Shown: in pieces, positions 47,198-59,174 of the stretch
How the letters are laid out: each line of letters opens with the position of its first letter
How positions within the stretch are numbered: position 1 is the first letter of the stretch
From: Cheiracanthium punctorium
Lineage: Eukaryota; Arthropoda; Arachnida; Araneae; Cheiracanthiidae
NCBI GenBank assembly: GCA_038373885.1
Contig: JAWZYV010001796.1
Coordinates: 328,501-392,500, forward strand
DNA: 64,000 nucleotides
Reading direction: 5' to 3'
The notes under the pieces: generated by a model
The model's input: the letters and a program-made list of their open reading frames with translations, nothing else
Told to the model about the DNA's origin: nothing
Database searches by the model: none
Position numbers and translations under genes: made by a program

Positions 47198-47361
47198 GAG
47201 GGGCGTAGCCAGAAATTTTTCTTGGGGGGGGTTTACGACTACAAATTATATATGTATACGTGTGTGTGATAATGTAGTGAAGAATACACGTTTTGTATGG
47301 CAAAAATTCCTCATGGGGGGGGTTATGACCCCCTAACACTCCCCCCTTGGCTACGCCCCTG
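47198..47361 (+). mobile_element. hAT MITE, CAGGGGCGTAGCCA family
   Basis: Left GAGGGGCGTAGCCAG and right TTGGCTACGCCCCTG. Shares TATGTATACGTGTGTGTGAT with 8182-8365. Flanks do not show an intact 8-bp duplication. Confidence 0.82.
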
Positions 47362-48438
47362 CTTTCCCTCTATTAACTTTTATAAATAATATAAAATCCC
47401 AGTTCAATATAAAGTTAGATGTATTTTTTTTCCCTCTCTGTACATATGCTTAAATGAATTTTAAATTGAAAATTCCTATAACATAGGTTAACGAAGCAAG
47501 TATACAGCAATAACTATTTTCTGTCATACACAATGCCTGCTCCTTACAGTAATTAAAATTCCATACCCACGGGAAAAGTTAGAGCTGTTGCATTCTTTTT
47601 ATGAGGAAATTTACACTACATACATCCGAAAAGTCTTTTGTTTTTCATTTCTTTAATTACAACCACCGTAAGAATTTTTTATATCTGATCCAAACGCAAT
47701 TAAAAACTTAAAATTAAAGAAACGTTATTGTTTTACTTTAAGCAGAGTTTAAAGAAGCTTCGAACAAAATTAAATTACTCAATTATTTCAGACAAAGCAA
47801 AAGAATTTTTATACATTCAAACCAAAAAAAAAATTCTATTCTTTAGAGGACAAAAAAAAAAAAAAAATAATCAAGGGGGGAAAAATACGAAATTACACGA
47901 ACAAAGAATTTAGGGATAAATGGCTATATTATACTAAAAGATTAACTATAGGTATTTTGTAAATATCTCTATACATGAGTATATATTTTTGAGAATTTAA
48001 TGTATGGAAATAGTTTAAATATTTTTAATTATTGTTAGTTACTAAAATACATCAAGAAATTACTTAATTTATCAATTTTATAATTCTAAGAGTTAAATAA
48101 TTAAACCTTAATGCTGAAGATAAAATTACCTTATTAAATTTATAAACAAATAGGAAAAAGGAAGGTTATGTAAAGGAATCGTCAAGAACGCTTTTTACAA
48201 AGAGAGTCAATAACAATAGGAAATTTTCATGTTTTATATCCCAACATTTCAGTTATTGCCAAGAAGTCGCTACAAAATGTTTCTTTTTCATTTTGTTTCA
48301 AATGGATTTTCGCCATATTAGTTTGTTTCTTTGCCAAGAGAGGACAGCTCTCGTCATAAAATGTGTCGTTTACAGCTGCATGCGTCTTTCATAGAGATTT
48401 CCTCTACAATTTGGATCTTCCTCCAGGAGAACCTCTGA
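47362..48438. other. Intergenic, A-rich
   Basis: Long A-runs near 47826 and 47860 and little else. No gene. Confidence 0.35.
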
Positions 48439-48621
48439 ACAGTGGCGGTTCCTCCATTTGAGCACATGAGCACACGGACCCCCAAAGGAAAAACTAAAGA
48501 ATAAACACATTAACAAATTAAATTAAAAAAAAATATTAAGTACACTTCTAGATTTGTGTAAATTTAAAACGTGAGTTTTACTCTCTCCCCCCCCTTCCCC
48601 CACTATTATTAAATAAGCTTA
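48439..48621. mobile_element. Possible hAT left end, truncated
   Basis: CAGTGGCGGTTCCTCC resembles the hAT ends in this window (CAGTGGCG). A C-run at 48589 precedes the adjacent TTAA element. No matching right end found. Confidence 0.3.
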
Positions 48622-49230
48622 TTAACACTAGAACCGCGGGATGGGTCATTTTGACCCAAAAACCAGATTTGATTCCGTTTTTTTCAAAAAGTTACGAACT
48701 GAATTTTTTTTAAATCGTAACTTTTCCTAACTTTATGTTATTAATTAGCTGTAAAAAATTTAAGCTCGTAACTTTTATCTGTTTTTTGTTTTTAATATGC
48801 ATATACCTGATATCGCGGAATGGGTCATTTTGACCCAAAACTTTCCACGAGTCTGGAATTCGAAGTTCAAAATAAACAAATGTCATTATCATTCATAAAA
48901 TAAACGGTAATGACATAATAAATGGTATAATAGCACATCATTATGTAATTTTCATTGCAACGGGAATTTTACTAGTCGGGTCAGTTTGACCCATACCGCG
49001 GTTTTAGGTATACCTAATCTCAAGTGACGCTGTTCTAATAAGAATTATAGCAACAATATTTTTGTACTTTTAATGTAATATTAAACTGAATACGAATGTT
49101 AAGATCGAACTGTCATTACCGTTGAAATATAACATTATTGATGCATTGCAACGTGAATTCTACAAGTTGGGTCAATTTGACCTAGCCCGCGGTTTTAGGT
49201 ATATCTGAAACACCGCGGTTCTAGTGTTAA
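48622..49230. mobile_element. piggyBac-like MITE, 609 bp
   Basis: Ends TTAACACTAGAACCGCGG and CCGCGGTTCTAGTGTTAA with TTAA on both sides. Internal GGGTCATTTTGACCC palindromes recur at about 48644, 48821, 48978 and 49170. The TTAACACTAG start and GACCC motifs resemble those of insect piggyBac-group elements. Confidence 0.9.
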
Positions 49231-49454
49231 AGCTAATGCACTGTAGTGCAGGTTACTACAGCACAGTCTTTAATCAATCGCACGTGCGAACGAAGAAATT
49301 TCCCTCTGAACCGCTCTCTGGGATCGGAAGCCGAGACAGCTGAGAAGAAGTACGGCACTGATGAAATCCTTCCGTTCGCGCATTTTCATTGTGCACACAA
49401 TGGCGAAGACGGTGCACACAGGGGCGCGAAGTTAAAAGGTTGAGAACCGCTGTA
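49231..49454. mobile_element. hAT-like right-end fragment
   Basis: GC-richer block ending AGGTTGAGAACCGCTG, a common hAT terminus (CAGYGGTTCTCAACC read in reverse). The left end is missing, perhaps displaced by the adjacent TTAA element. A related decayed end, AGTTGAGAACCACGGG, is at about 51929. Confidence 0.4.
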
Positions 49455-49920
49455 TTACTATATAGGTACGCTGATTTCTGACTTCAAGAAAAAACATTTT
49501 CGGCCATTACTGTAAAAGATTACAAAGCAAACACAAAAAGCCTAATAACTTCTTCACCGTTTGCACGATCCGCTTCACATTTTTTATAATCATGTTTCCT
49601 GCATAAAAATACAGAAAACAATCTGCGCTACTTTAAAAATCTGAAAATCCACCCGTTACCTCATTTTTAAGTCTCTATTTTCAGCACCTTTTTATTTCCG
49701 ATTGTAAAGAAAGTGACTCATTTGAGTGACAAAATTACCTATTTCAAGCGGAAATGGCGTTATACAATTGGATTCCAATTCGTATAAAATAGTTTTTTCC
49801 AGATTACACAGTTTATTAATATTTTTTTTTTTTACAAATAAATCGTCTGTATGGATATAAGAATAGCTGTATACACAAAACGAAATGTTTCGACTACGAA
49901 AAGATTCCGCGTGTTTCCAG
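49455..49920. other. Intergenic, no gene seen
   Basis: No recognised content other than ATG-poor AT-rich sequence; leads into the Helitron-like end repeats. Confidence 0.3.
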
Positions 49921-49949
49921 AAAAGCATGAAATTCGATTTGGGTGTATT

Positions 49950-50219
49950 ATGAAAATTGAATTTGAACTTATTTATTTCTAGTTGGAGGAAAATTAAATA
50001 TATTGAATGTAGACAAATATTCATTAAATGATTTTTCCAGCGCTCGTTGTAATTACCTGAACAACGAGCTTTGACTTCTAGTAGATAATAAAAATTGAGT
50101 ATGAAGTTATTTATTTTAGGTGGACAGAGATTAAAAATGTTGAGTATAGACAAGCTTTTTCTTCAAATGCTTTTTCTAGGGCCCACCGTAATTGCCTGCA
50201 CAACAGGCTTTGACCTCTA
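49950..50219 (+). repeat. Two ~132-bp units ending in Helitron-like CTAGT
   Basis: Units end at about 50087 and 50219 with a GTAATTRCCTG...hairpin, GCTTTGACYTCTAGT. The first has a CTCGTTGT...ACAACGAG stem, the second a weaker one. A hairpin then CTAG before T is the Helitron 3' arrangement; the units look like serial copies of such an end. Confidence 0.5.
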
Positions 50220-50410
50220 GTTTTAGAGATATCTGCTATTTGCAATGAAACAAAATTGATATAGGTTATTAAGGATTACAAGATGAAGCTTTCCATCGAA
50301 AATTGTTTCTGTATATTTGATAGTTTTTCTACAGAAGAACTCAAAACAATTTCAATACAATACGGTCACTGGCAGTTTAGAGACAGGTATCTATTTAAAG
50401 CATATAATAC
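50219..50410 (+). repeat. Diverged ~190-bp repeat, copy 1
   Basis: Aligns with 51399-51600. Both translate in the same frame to L-SIEN--CI--S-ST--LK-I-I-Y, so the frame is preserved between copies. No protein family recognised. Confidence 0.55.
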
Positions 50411-51398
50411 TATCGTACAACATGATTAGCTTATAATCCGACGACGGTCGTATGCTTTCCTCAAAAGTTGCGCCAAAAGCTACCAATGTTGGCGACTTTT
50501 GCGATAAATTGCAAAATATGGTGCGAAAAAAATGCTTTGAAAATGAAAGGAACATGGCGATATTTTCATTATTTGGTGATAAATCGAAAAAGGTACTTGC
50601 GTATTATCCCAGCGGTCATTAACGCTAAGTTATATTTTCCTCAAATTTGCTGGCAAACTGCTGCCAATCGTATTCCGAACCATCAATAATTTCATGTGTT
50701 TGGCATTTATCTTAGTGAAAAATTGGTGGTCTTGGGAGACCGCTGCCGGGATTATAAGTAAGTATAGACTTATAAGACTCGAAAAATATGTAATCTGATT
50801 ATATTAAGCTATAAAGACTTGATTGGGAATTTTGAAAATTCGTTACACGTGCTGTAATTAACAGATTTAGCGCATTGTGTTTTGTTAAGGAATGGCTAAG
50901 GACTATCTGCCTAAGAGTGGGGGGGGGGGGGTGTTGCTTCGGTCGGAAGAATTTCTCCGAATGTCGAAAATCCGTTAATGCGTTACATCTCAAAACGGAT
51001 TAATTTATTTGCTTGGAACAAATTAGCAAACTTTGAATCTTTAGCGAGTGGAAAATTAATTTTAAAATGCTACCCCTTAAAAGAATAAATTTCTCGGTCT
51101 CCGTGTTCGTCCGATACCGTTATGTTGCATAAAAAGAATATTTATATTTTTAACTTACCAGACAGTTTGAGTGGTCTTTGTGATTTTAGTTTACTTGACT
51201 GTTCTGTAGTCCCCCCCCCCCTCCAATCTTCGAACTGCTGTAAATATACAGCGATTTGTACGAAATTTATGTTTTTTCGAAGTACAGTACCATATATGTA
51301 CCTTATTGAAAATGGTGTAAGTAAGCATTTATAGTTATTTGACAGGAGAAAAAAATCCAATGCATCGCCCTCTATGGGCTGTCATTCTTGAAAACGTA
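50411..51398. other. Intergenic, little recognised
   Basis: Includes a G-run at 50918-50930 and C-runs near 51210. A short GGCGATATTT/TGCGATAAATTG section at 50490-50590 resembles the repeats at 23.0 kb. No gene. Confidence 0.3.
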
Positions 51399-51600
51399 TT
51401 TTAGAGATATTCGGTTTTTGAAGGAAAACAAAGTTGGCATACATATTACTAAGGCTCTCAAAATAATGCTCTCCATTGAAAATAGTGTCTGTATTATTAA
51501 TAGTTCTTCTACAGGAGCACTCAAAAGAATTCCAATTCATTACAATCTGTGGCGTTTGAGAGACATTGATACATTTCTGGCACAAGGCAATGAGTACAAA
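51399..51600 (+). repeat. Diverged ~190-bp repeat, copy 2
   Basis: Second copy of 50219-50410, within a 77-codon open frame (51388-51621). See copy 1. Confidence 0.55.
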
Positions 51601-51956
51601 CTTTTTATATTCTTTCGGTAAAAGTTGGAAAAAAATTAAAGTTTTTTAGAGGGTCTTATAAAATTGCATATGTAGTGATAATTCAACATTAACTTATCTA
51701 CAAAATGTCGCCAGTTTTAAGAAAAATACATCGCCAAATTTGTCGTAAAAATATTTTTGTGTTAGAAAGTGTTTTTATAATCTATGCGTTTGGCATGATT
51801 TATCTTTCTTGTTCTTTTTTTTTATAATACATTATTATTGACACGCCCTTCCCCCCCCCCTCAAAAAAATCTTTTAAGGGATCCACGGGTAAATTGGAAG
51901 TGGAAAAGTTTTCCGCGGGTTCAGTTAGAGTTGAGAACCACGGGTTTTTATCATAA

Positions 51957-52064
51957 CCCTAGTAGCACAATTAGTCCAAAAGACCTTTAAAACACGTTTT
52001 TCAACGTCAAAAACGTGTTTCCAACGTAATTTGAACGTTTTTGGAACTAGTTGTGCTACTAGGG
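51957..52064. mobile_element. 108-bp miniature TIR element
   Basis: Ends CCCTAGTAGCACAATTAGT and ACTAGTTGTGCTACTAGGG, 19 bp with one mismatch. The middle carries ACGTTTTTCAACG/CAAAAACGTGTTT inverted pieces. No clear target duplication. Confidence 0.75.
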
Positions 52065-52958
52065 AAGGCTCTGACGGATTCGTGGTAACAGAGTAAGTTA
52101 ATGATTTTCCGCAATTATTTTCGTGAATAAAAATTAGTAGCTTCACACCTAACGGCATTTAATTAGTTCCTTTATCAATAACATGCAATCCCTAAAATAG
52201 ATAACAATCCTGAAAACTGTACGGAATCCTTGGATAATTCGAACTCATGTTGCTTTGAGTAAGAAGCTGCTAATAAAGATCATTATAATCTTTTAAGAAT
52301 TCAATATGCTTGCCCTCAACTGCTTGCGACGGGAATACGATAGGGAAATTAAAACTCGTAATTGAAAAATGACTCTGATACTCATAAATTCACTAATCAC
52401 ACATTTAGGATAGATTATTCTGTAGTTGCCATGTTAATAAGTTAATAAACGTTTTCCTAATGGCCTTCTAATCTTATCGTAATGCAATAAATCAAGGAAA
52501 ATGAAGTAAGTTTTTCCGGAATTAAGAACTTTCCCCTCTCTTCACTGTTAATATCATTAATGTCTTCAAAGGGTTTGTTCCATGAAAGGGAGATAAGGTA
52601 CAAAAATTACTGTTTTTATTATAAAGATTTTCTTTGAATAATTATTGAAATACACTCTAATATGAACAAAAATAGCCTAGAATTTTCAATTTGTTTTAAA
52701 TTTCCAAGTTTTTACAAAATTTCGAAAAGTGACACTTCTGCTCTTGAAGAGCAGCGTACAAATTGAAAAATTAAGTACATATTTTTGTTTCTGTTGTACG
52801 AAGAAAACTTGAAATTATGTGTAGTTTTTACAAAATATTGCACTTTCGAAAAAGTTTTGATGAATTTGCGTAAAAACTAGAATATTCGGGAATACATAAA
52901 CATCTTTAAAAAGTTTCTAAAAATTCCATTGTTTCTTCAAATTGCATAATTAAAAATC
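52065..52958. other. Intergenic, no gene seen
   Basis: AT-rich. GCTCTTGAAGAGC at 52740 is a short palindrome. Nothing else recognised. Confidence 0.35.
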
Positions 52959-53634
52959 TGGAGTGACTCCACTCGACTTTACGAACACTTACGATTAAGA
53001 TCATTACCAAGCACTTAAATAAATTTTAATCGATGAGTAATTCAAACATATACCAAATTGAAACTCAATCGAATGCACCGTTTAAACGCTTGCGCACTTT
53101 CAAGAATTTCTCCCCATATGCCATTATGCCATAACATAAAAGAAAGTTTTGTCGTAGCCCTGTAGGAGAACTATAAGTCCTATACACACCAAAATCAATA
53201 CCGGTCTTAGGATGGTGGTTTATAATATGTATACCGAATTTGAGCTCAATCGAATGTATCGTTTAAACGCTAGCGCACTTTCAAGAAATTCCCCCCATAG
53301 GCCATAATGTAAAGAAATCTTTGTCGTAGCCCTGTAGAAAAACTATAAGTCCTATACACACCCAAATCAATACCGGTCTTGCAACGGTGGTTTATGACAT
53401 ATATATCCAATTTGAGCTCAATCGAATGCTCCGTTCAGGAGCTATCGTGTTCACTCACATACACACAAACACACATACACACACGCACACACATACACAC
53501 ATACATACATACATCTCGTAAAAATAGCATCAATGGATTCAGAAGCCCTCAAAACGTGTAAAAACGCCAAAATCTCGAAGTCGAATTTTTTCATGATTAC
53601 AATACTTTCCTTACATGGTACATGTTCGGAAAGT
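52959..53634 (+). mobile_element. 172-bp-unit element, copy 1
   Basis: Begins TGGAGTGACTCCACTCGAC, then ~170-bp units (each with GAGCTCAATCGAATG, CCCATAGGCCAT and ATACCGGTCTT), then a (CA)n tract, and ends ACATGTTCGGAAAGT. Flanked by AAAAATC at 52952-52958 and 53635-53641. About two units. No coding capacity accepted. Confidence 0.85.
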
Positions 53635-53770
53635 AAAAATCAAATATGAGCAATACCAAAACTTTGAATCCACTGCAATTTAAATACCCAACACGTTGGA
53701 ACATTCACCGTTGAATCAACTGGTACAGTGAATGGATAACTGAATTAAAAAATTACGTTATCTCTCCTAT

Positions 53771-54075
53771 TTGCTTTAATTAATAGAAACTCGCCCTCTG
53801 TGTGTACTTTTCTAGAAGCAATTAAGTGCTTCCTGGCCGTACATGTATATTTAATTAATTATGAGACATCTCACGCAAAGTTAATGCTCGTAAAATTGTT
53901 CCATCTTGTTAGCGAAACGTGTGATAGATTACCACTTTGTTCAATTAGATTCCGTTGTACGTTTGAGGCTTAGTATAAAGTGAAGTTCTTTTTCTTTTTT
54001 TCATAAAAAGGACAAGTCGAATAAAACAAAACACGATAACGCTGAATTTGTAAACAGGTTTAGAGGCATTTCTGT
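53771..54075 (+). repeat. ~300-bp dispersed pair, copy 1
   Basis: Aligns in the same direction with 61155-61470: TTTGCTTTAATTAATAG, TTCTAGAAGCAATTAAGTGC, then CGCAAAGTTAATG and TGTGATAGATTAC. Rich in TAAT/ATTA cores. No termini seen, so class unknown. Confidence 0.75.
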
Positions 54076-54150
54076 GGTTCATCGTTTCAGTAAGAATGAA
54101 ACTACATAGTCAAAAGTTTTGTTATTTTGATAAGTAGTAGAGATTTTTTT

Positions 54151-54286
54151 ACTTTCCGAACATGTACCATGTAAGGAAAGTATTGTAATCATGAAAAAAT
54201 TCGACTTCGAGATTTTGGTGTTTTTACACGTTTTGAGGGCTTCTGAATCCATTTATGCTATTTTTACGAGATGTATGTATGTATGT

Positions 54287-54361
<75 letters not shown>

Positions 54362-55052
54362 TGAGTGTTTGTGTGTATGTGAGTGAACACGATAGCTCCT
54401 GAACGGAGCATTCGATTGAGCTCAAATTGGATATATATTTCATAAACCACCGTCGCAAGACCGGTATTGATTTTGGTGTGTATAGGACTTATATTTTTTC
54501 TACAGGGCTACGACAAAGATTTCTTTTCCATTATGGCCTATGGGGGGAATTTCTTGAAAGTGCGCTAGCGTTTAAACGATACATTCGATTGAGCTCAAAT
54601 TGGGTATGTATGTTATAAACCACCATCCTAAGACCGGTATTGATTTTGGTGTGTGTAGGACTTATAGTTCTCCTACAGGGCTACTACAAAGATTTCTTTT
54701 ACATTCTGGCCTATGGGGGAAATTTTTAAAGTGCGCTAGCGTTTAAATGGTACCTTCGATTGAGCTGAAATTGGGTATATATGTTATAAATCACCATCTT
54801 AAGACCGGTATTGATTTTGGTGTGTATAAGACTTATATTTTTTCTACAGGGCTACGACAAAAATTTCTTTTATATTATGGCATAATGGCACGTGGGGAGA
54901 AATTCTTGAAAGTGCGCAAGCGTTTAAACGGTGCATACAATTGAGTTTCAATTTGGTATATATGTTTGAATTATTCATTGATTAAAATTTATTTAAATGC
55001 TTGGTAATGATCTTAATCGTAAGTGTTCGGAAAGTCGAGTGGAGTCACTCCA
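54151..55052 (-). mobile_element. 172-bp-unit element, copy 2 (reverse)
   Basis: Reverse-orientation copy with three full units (period 172 bp; repeats of GCTCAAATTGG at about 54420 and 54592 and a variant at 54764) and a long (GT)n at 54290-54358. Flanked by GATTTTTTT on both sides (54142-54150 and 55053-55061), the complement of the AAAAATC-type site used by the other copies. Confidence 0.87.
54290..54358. repeat. (GT)n microsatellite
   Basis: About 69 bp of GT repeat within copy 2. Produces long open His/Thr frames on the - strand that are not genes. Confidence 0.97.
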
Positions 55053-55258
55053 GATTTTTTTTAATTTAAACTAATAATTAAAGTACTTTCAAGAAATGAG
55101 TTTAAAAACCTTGTTTTCTAAATCTGTGAGTATGTCAAAACTTTTTTTATTCCTAAGTTTTTTTCTTATTATTAAATTCTAAAACGCTGATAATCATGCG
55201 GAAATGGAAAATAAAAGAATTGTGTAAACCTGTTTCGGTTATATCTAAAAGAAAAATC

Positions 55259-56096
55259 TGGAGTGACTGCACTCGACTTTCCGAACACTTACGATTAAGA
55301 TCATTACCAAGCATTTAAATAAATTTTAATCGATGAATAATTCAAATATATATACCAAATTTAAGCTCGATGGAATGTATCGTTTAAACGCTAGCGCACT
55401 TTCCAGAATGTCTCCCCATAGGCTATAATGTAAAAGGAATTTTTGGCGTAGCCCTGTAGAAAAACTAAGTCCTATACACATCAAAATCGATACCGGTCTT
55501 ACGATGGTTGTTTATAACATGTACACCCAATTTGAGCTCAATCGAATGTACCGTTTAAACGCTAGCGCACTTTCCAGAATTTTCCCCCGTAGGCCATAAT
55601 GTAAAAGAAATCTTTGTCGTAGCCCTGTAGAAAAACTATAAGTCCTATACACACCGAAATCAATACCGGTCTTGCGACGGTGGTTTATAACATATATACC
55701 TAATTTGAGCTCCATCTAATGTACCGTTTAAACGCTAGCGCACTTTCCAGAATTTTCCCCCATAGGCCATAATGTAAAAGAAATCTTTGTCGTAGCCCTG
55801 TAGAAAAACTATAAGTCCTATACACACCAAAATCAATACCGGTCTTGCGACGGTGGTTTATAACATATATACCCGATTTGAGCTCAATCGCATGCCCCGC
55901 TCAGGAGCTATCGTGTTCACTCACATACACACAAACACACATACACACACACACATACACACATACATACATACATCTCGTAAAAATAACATAAATGAAT
56001 TCAGAAGCCCTCTAAACGTGTCAATACACCAAAATCTCGAATTCGAATTTTTTCATGATTACAATACTTTCCTTACATGGTACATGTTCGGAAAGT
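55259..56096 (+). mobile_element. 172-bp-unit element, copy 3
   Basis: Same structure as copies 1 and 2 with three units (starts near 55355, 55526, 55698) and a short (CA)n at 55921-55968. Flanks AAAAATC (55252-55258) and AAAAATT (56097-56103). Confidence 0.86.
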
Positions 56097-56103
56097 AAAA
56101 ATT

Positions 56104-56900
56104 AAAATCACCCTTAAAAAGAGACAAAAAATCAGGAAAAATTGTTTTTATGTTCTCGAGCAATTACAGCCCTTTCAGGTATATGGCGGGCCGACACCGG
56201 CTGTAACAGTTTATCGTCGGCATTGGCATAGTGGTAAACCGATTCATGTTATTTTCACTTTAAAAACTACGAAAGTACAAGTATAATTATTTATAATTAT
56301 TACATTTTGCAATGCCCGCAACCTTATAAGTTTTGTAACTCATACTAAGAAAAAGGTATCCCTGCGAAATAAGAAAAATGACAAACTCTACCGTTTCAAA
56401 AATAATCTAAGCATACCAAGCAAAAGCGATTTGTGCTCACATGGTACGGCATAGTAAATTACACCAAACCACTAATAGAACACGTTGAACATACACTTCC
56501 AGCAAGTACAATCGAACGTAACGGATCATAATTCTTTCTAGGAACTAAATTGATAGAAGAATAAACGATTATATCTAAGCAATATTTTCCGCAAAACTTG
56601 CGACTATGGATATTTGCTTTCTTTAGTAACATACAATAATTTTATATTTTCTACATGGAGTTATTAAGGTGCAGTTCAACCAAATGTTGTGCATATTTGT
56701 AATTGTGTGCTTCTTACAATGCAATATATGTAATATTTTTATTACGTTCTTCCAAGTGTTAGTGTTTTTTTTATTTGTAAGTATTACGATTATGAACGAA
56801 TTACGTATATATGCGTATAAATAAGTGGGCTGACTGCATTACGCTTGCAATGGTGTACATTAAACATGCGAACAAGAACTGAAGATATTTAAAACCTCCA
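56104..56900. other. Intergenic, no gene seen
   Basis: A slightly GC-richer patch at 56150-56240 is open on the + strand, but no family is recognised. Confidence 0.35.
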
Positions 56901-58990
56901 TCTTATAAATAAAAATGAAATTCTGTTTGTTTGTTTGTTTGTTTGTGGATTTGATTCGTATCCAAATCCACAAAAATGGACCTATCGGCCTGAAATTTAG
57001 CACAGATATGTAAAATAATATAGAATAAATCATAGTCCACTTTAAAACTTTGAAAGTCCACCCGTTCCCAGAATTTAAGAGATTTTTTATGCCCTCCACG
57101 CAAAAAGCTTTCCGTAATTGTAACCCCTGTAGTGAAAAAAGTGTGAAATAAGGATCGTGGTTGCCATGTATGGCGATTTTTCCGAATAAAATGTTTTAAA
57201 TTCTCAAAGTAAAAATAAAAGAATAATAATGATTTTTATTTTGTTAGTTTATATTCGCAAGGTTATTTTTTTTTAAATTATAATATCGTGTGCATGGGAA
57301 ATCAGAGCAGGAATGAAATGTTTTATACGCAAAACAATAAGAATTGAAGATTTCCGAGGCTAATGTGTAAAATTTTTTAGTTTGGCGAAAAAATAAAATG
57401 GCTGAAATATCGATTTTGAGTAAGTGAGTTCTAGCGGTTTGCACAGTTTTCGGCTTGGCGCAATTTACTGAGAGCTTAAGGAAATAGATTTTTGAAAACA
57501 AGTGCAAAGGTTTTATTAGAATACAGCGTTAAATTTTAATGATCCGTGAAGAAATAATGCAGTTATTTAGCGATTTCAAGCGATCTAACTTCCGAATTCT
57601 TGCCAATTGAGTACATTGATTTAAGTTGGGGGAATTCCGCCAAATTTCAGAAAATTGAAATCTTCTCATTTAGTACATCGGAGTAACGATGAATAAAACA
57701 CGTTATAGTTGATAATGTTAAAAAATTCGGCTGTATTAAGGGATTCCACTTTTCAAATAAATGCGTGCTTTACTCTTTGGCGGTCGAACCAGTTCCCATA
57801 TTGATTGCTACTAAGTCAATGCTTCGAATGATTCCCTGAAAAAACTCTTGCAAAAGGGCGTATGTTGGCACTTTGGCGAGGCTTAGATTTGAAACTGGAT
57901 TTTATTTGAGACTGGTATATATAATAACACTGGTTATAGATAAAAATGAATGTTGGTATGTGTGTATGAGGTTGAAAAACTCCAGCACCGTTGAGCACCG
58001 TTGCACCATGAAATTTGGTTCCCCTAAGTCTTTTATCATGGAGAAGGTTTTTATGCTACCGTTTTCCTCTAACTTGCCCCTTGGTGCCGCAGCAGAACGT
58101 CGAATTCTATTCCGTTTAGCCGTTTGCTATGCGAATATCGTCCAACCGATTTCGATGAAATTTGGTACACGCGAATATTAGAACACGGAGAATATTTTTC
58201 ACTATCCATTTTGCTGTAACTTGCCGCTAAATGGCGCTGTAACTCATCAACTTCTATACCGTTCGATCGATCGGCATAAAATTTTTTATACTTACACATT
58301 TGAGCACGAAGAATATATTCTAACTGCGTTCCTTTTGATGTTACTCACCACTTGATGACACTGCAATGCATTATTATTTTAACTCGCCACTAGATGACGC
58401 TGCAGCAGGCCAAATTCTTGACCATTCAAACGGTCGCTATGAAAATCAGTATACATAGCTATTTGAACATTGAGAATATTTTGGCGTTATCCATTTTGCT
58501 ATAACTCGCCACTTGACGGCGCTGTAGCAAATCATTACTTTAATTAACTACTAGATGGCCCTGCAGTGTATCACTTCTTGACTGTGCAAACGATCGCTAT
58601 GAAAATAGGTGTACATAGATATTTGAACACGGGGAAGAGTTTGGCGCTATCCATTTTCCTATAACTTGCCACTAGATGTCGGGTCGACACATGAACTTCA
58701 GGACTGTCCAGCCGATAGTCATGAAAATTCGTATACATCGATATCTGAATGCGAAGAATATTTTCGCCGAATCCGTTTTGCTAAAACTCGCCACTAGATT
58801 GCGCTACGCCTCATGGCCTTCTGCACCGTACAAACGATTGTCTTGAAATTCGGTATGCATGATTATTGGACACAGTATAACGCGATATTCATTTTGCTAT
58901 ATCTGTTTATTACAATGAATAGTAATCACCACAAATCGTAATATCAAAAAGTCCATTCATTCCCGTGCGAAGAACGGCTACTTCAGCTAG
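56901..58990 (+). mobile_element. Non-autonomous Helitron
   Basis: 5' end TCTTATAAATAAAAATGAAA after a host A, followed by a TTTG repeat; 3' end with a CCGTGCGAAGAACGG hairpin, CTACTTCAG and CTAG before a host T. TC...hairpin...CTRR between A and T is the Helitron signature. Interior 58150-58890 carries ~145-bp degenerate units with ACTCGCCACTAGATG. No Rep/helicase. A second 5'-like start near 57915 may mark a nested copy. Confidence 0.72.
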
Positions 58991-58995
58991 TAATA

Positions 58996-59174
58996 GGGAG
59001 TTTGTGCATACCGTTTCTTCCTACGTTAACGCTAACGCTATCCGCTATACGGAGTATTTTGACCAACCACGTTTCGGATTTTATGCGTGCGCATGCGCTT
59101 TATTTTCTAATATCATTTAACGTTAGCGTTACCGTGAGTGAAACCTGGAAGTGAAAGTGCTGTGAAAAACTCCC
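58996..59174. mobile_element. MITE (GGGAGTTTGTGCA ends), second copy
   Basis: Starts five bases after the Helitron 3' end. Left GGGAGTTTGTGCA; right GAAAAACTCCC, altered against the copy at 17406-17573. TA on both sides. Confidence 0.8.

Noticed and set aside
49692..50153. 153-codon frame on the - strand, the longest in the window
   Set aside because: AT-rich composition (Asn, Phe, Lys, Tyr), no domain, and it runs through the Helitron-like 132-bp units.
54253..54458. Long His/Thr open frames on the - strand
   Set aside because: Translations of the (GT)n microsatellite in two frames; no initiation context or conserved protein.
54427..55715. Recurrent peptides such as INHRRKTGIDFGVY in several open frames
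   Set aside because: They follow the 172-bp non-coding unit (not a multiple of 3), are in both orientations and are interrupted; similarity reflects DNA repetition.
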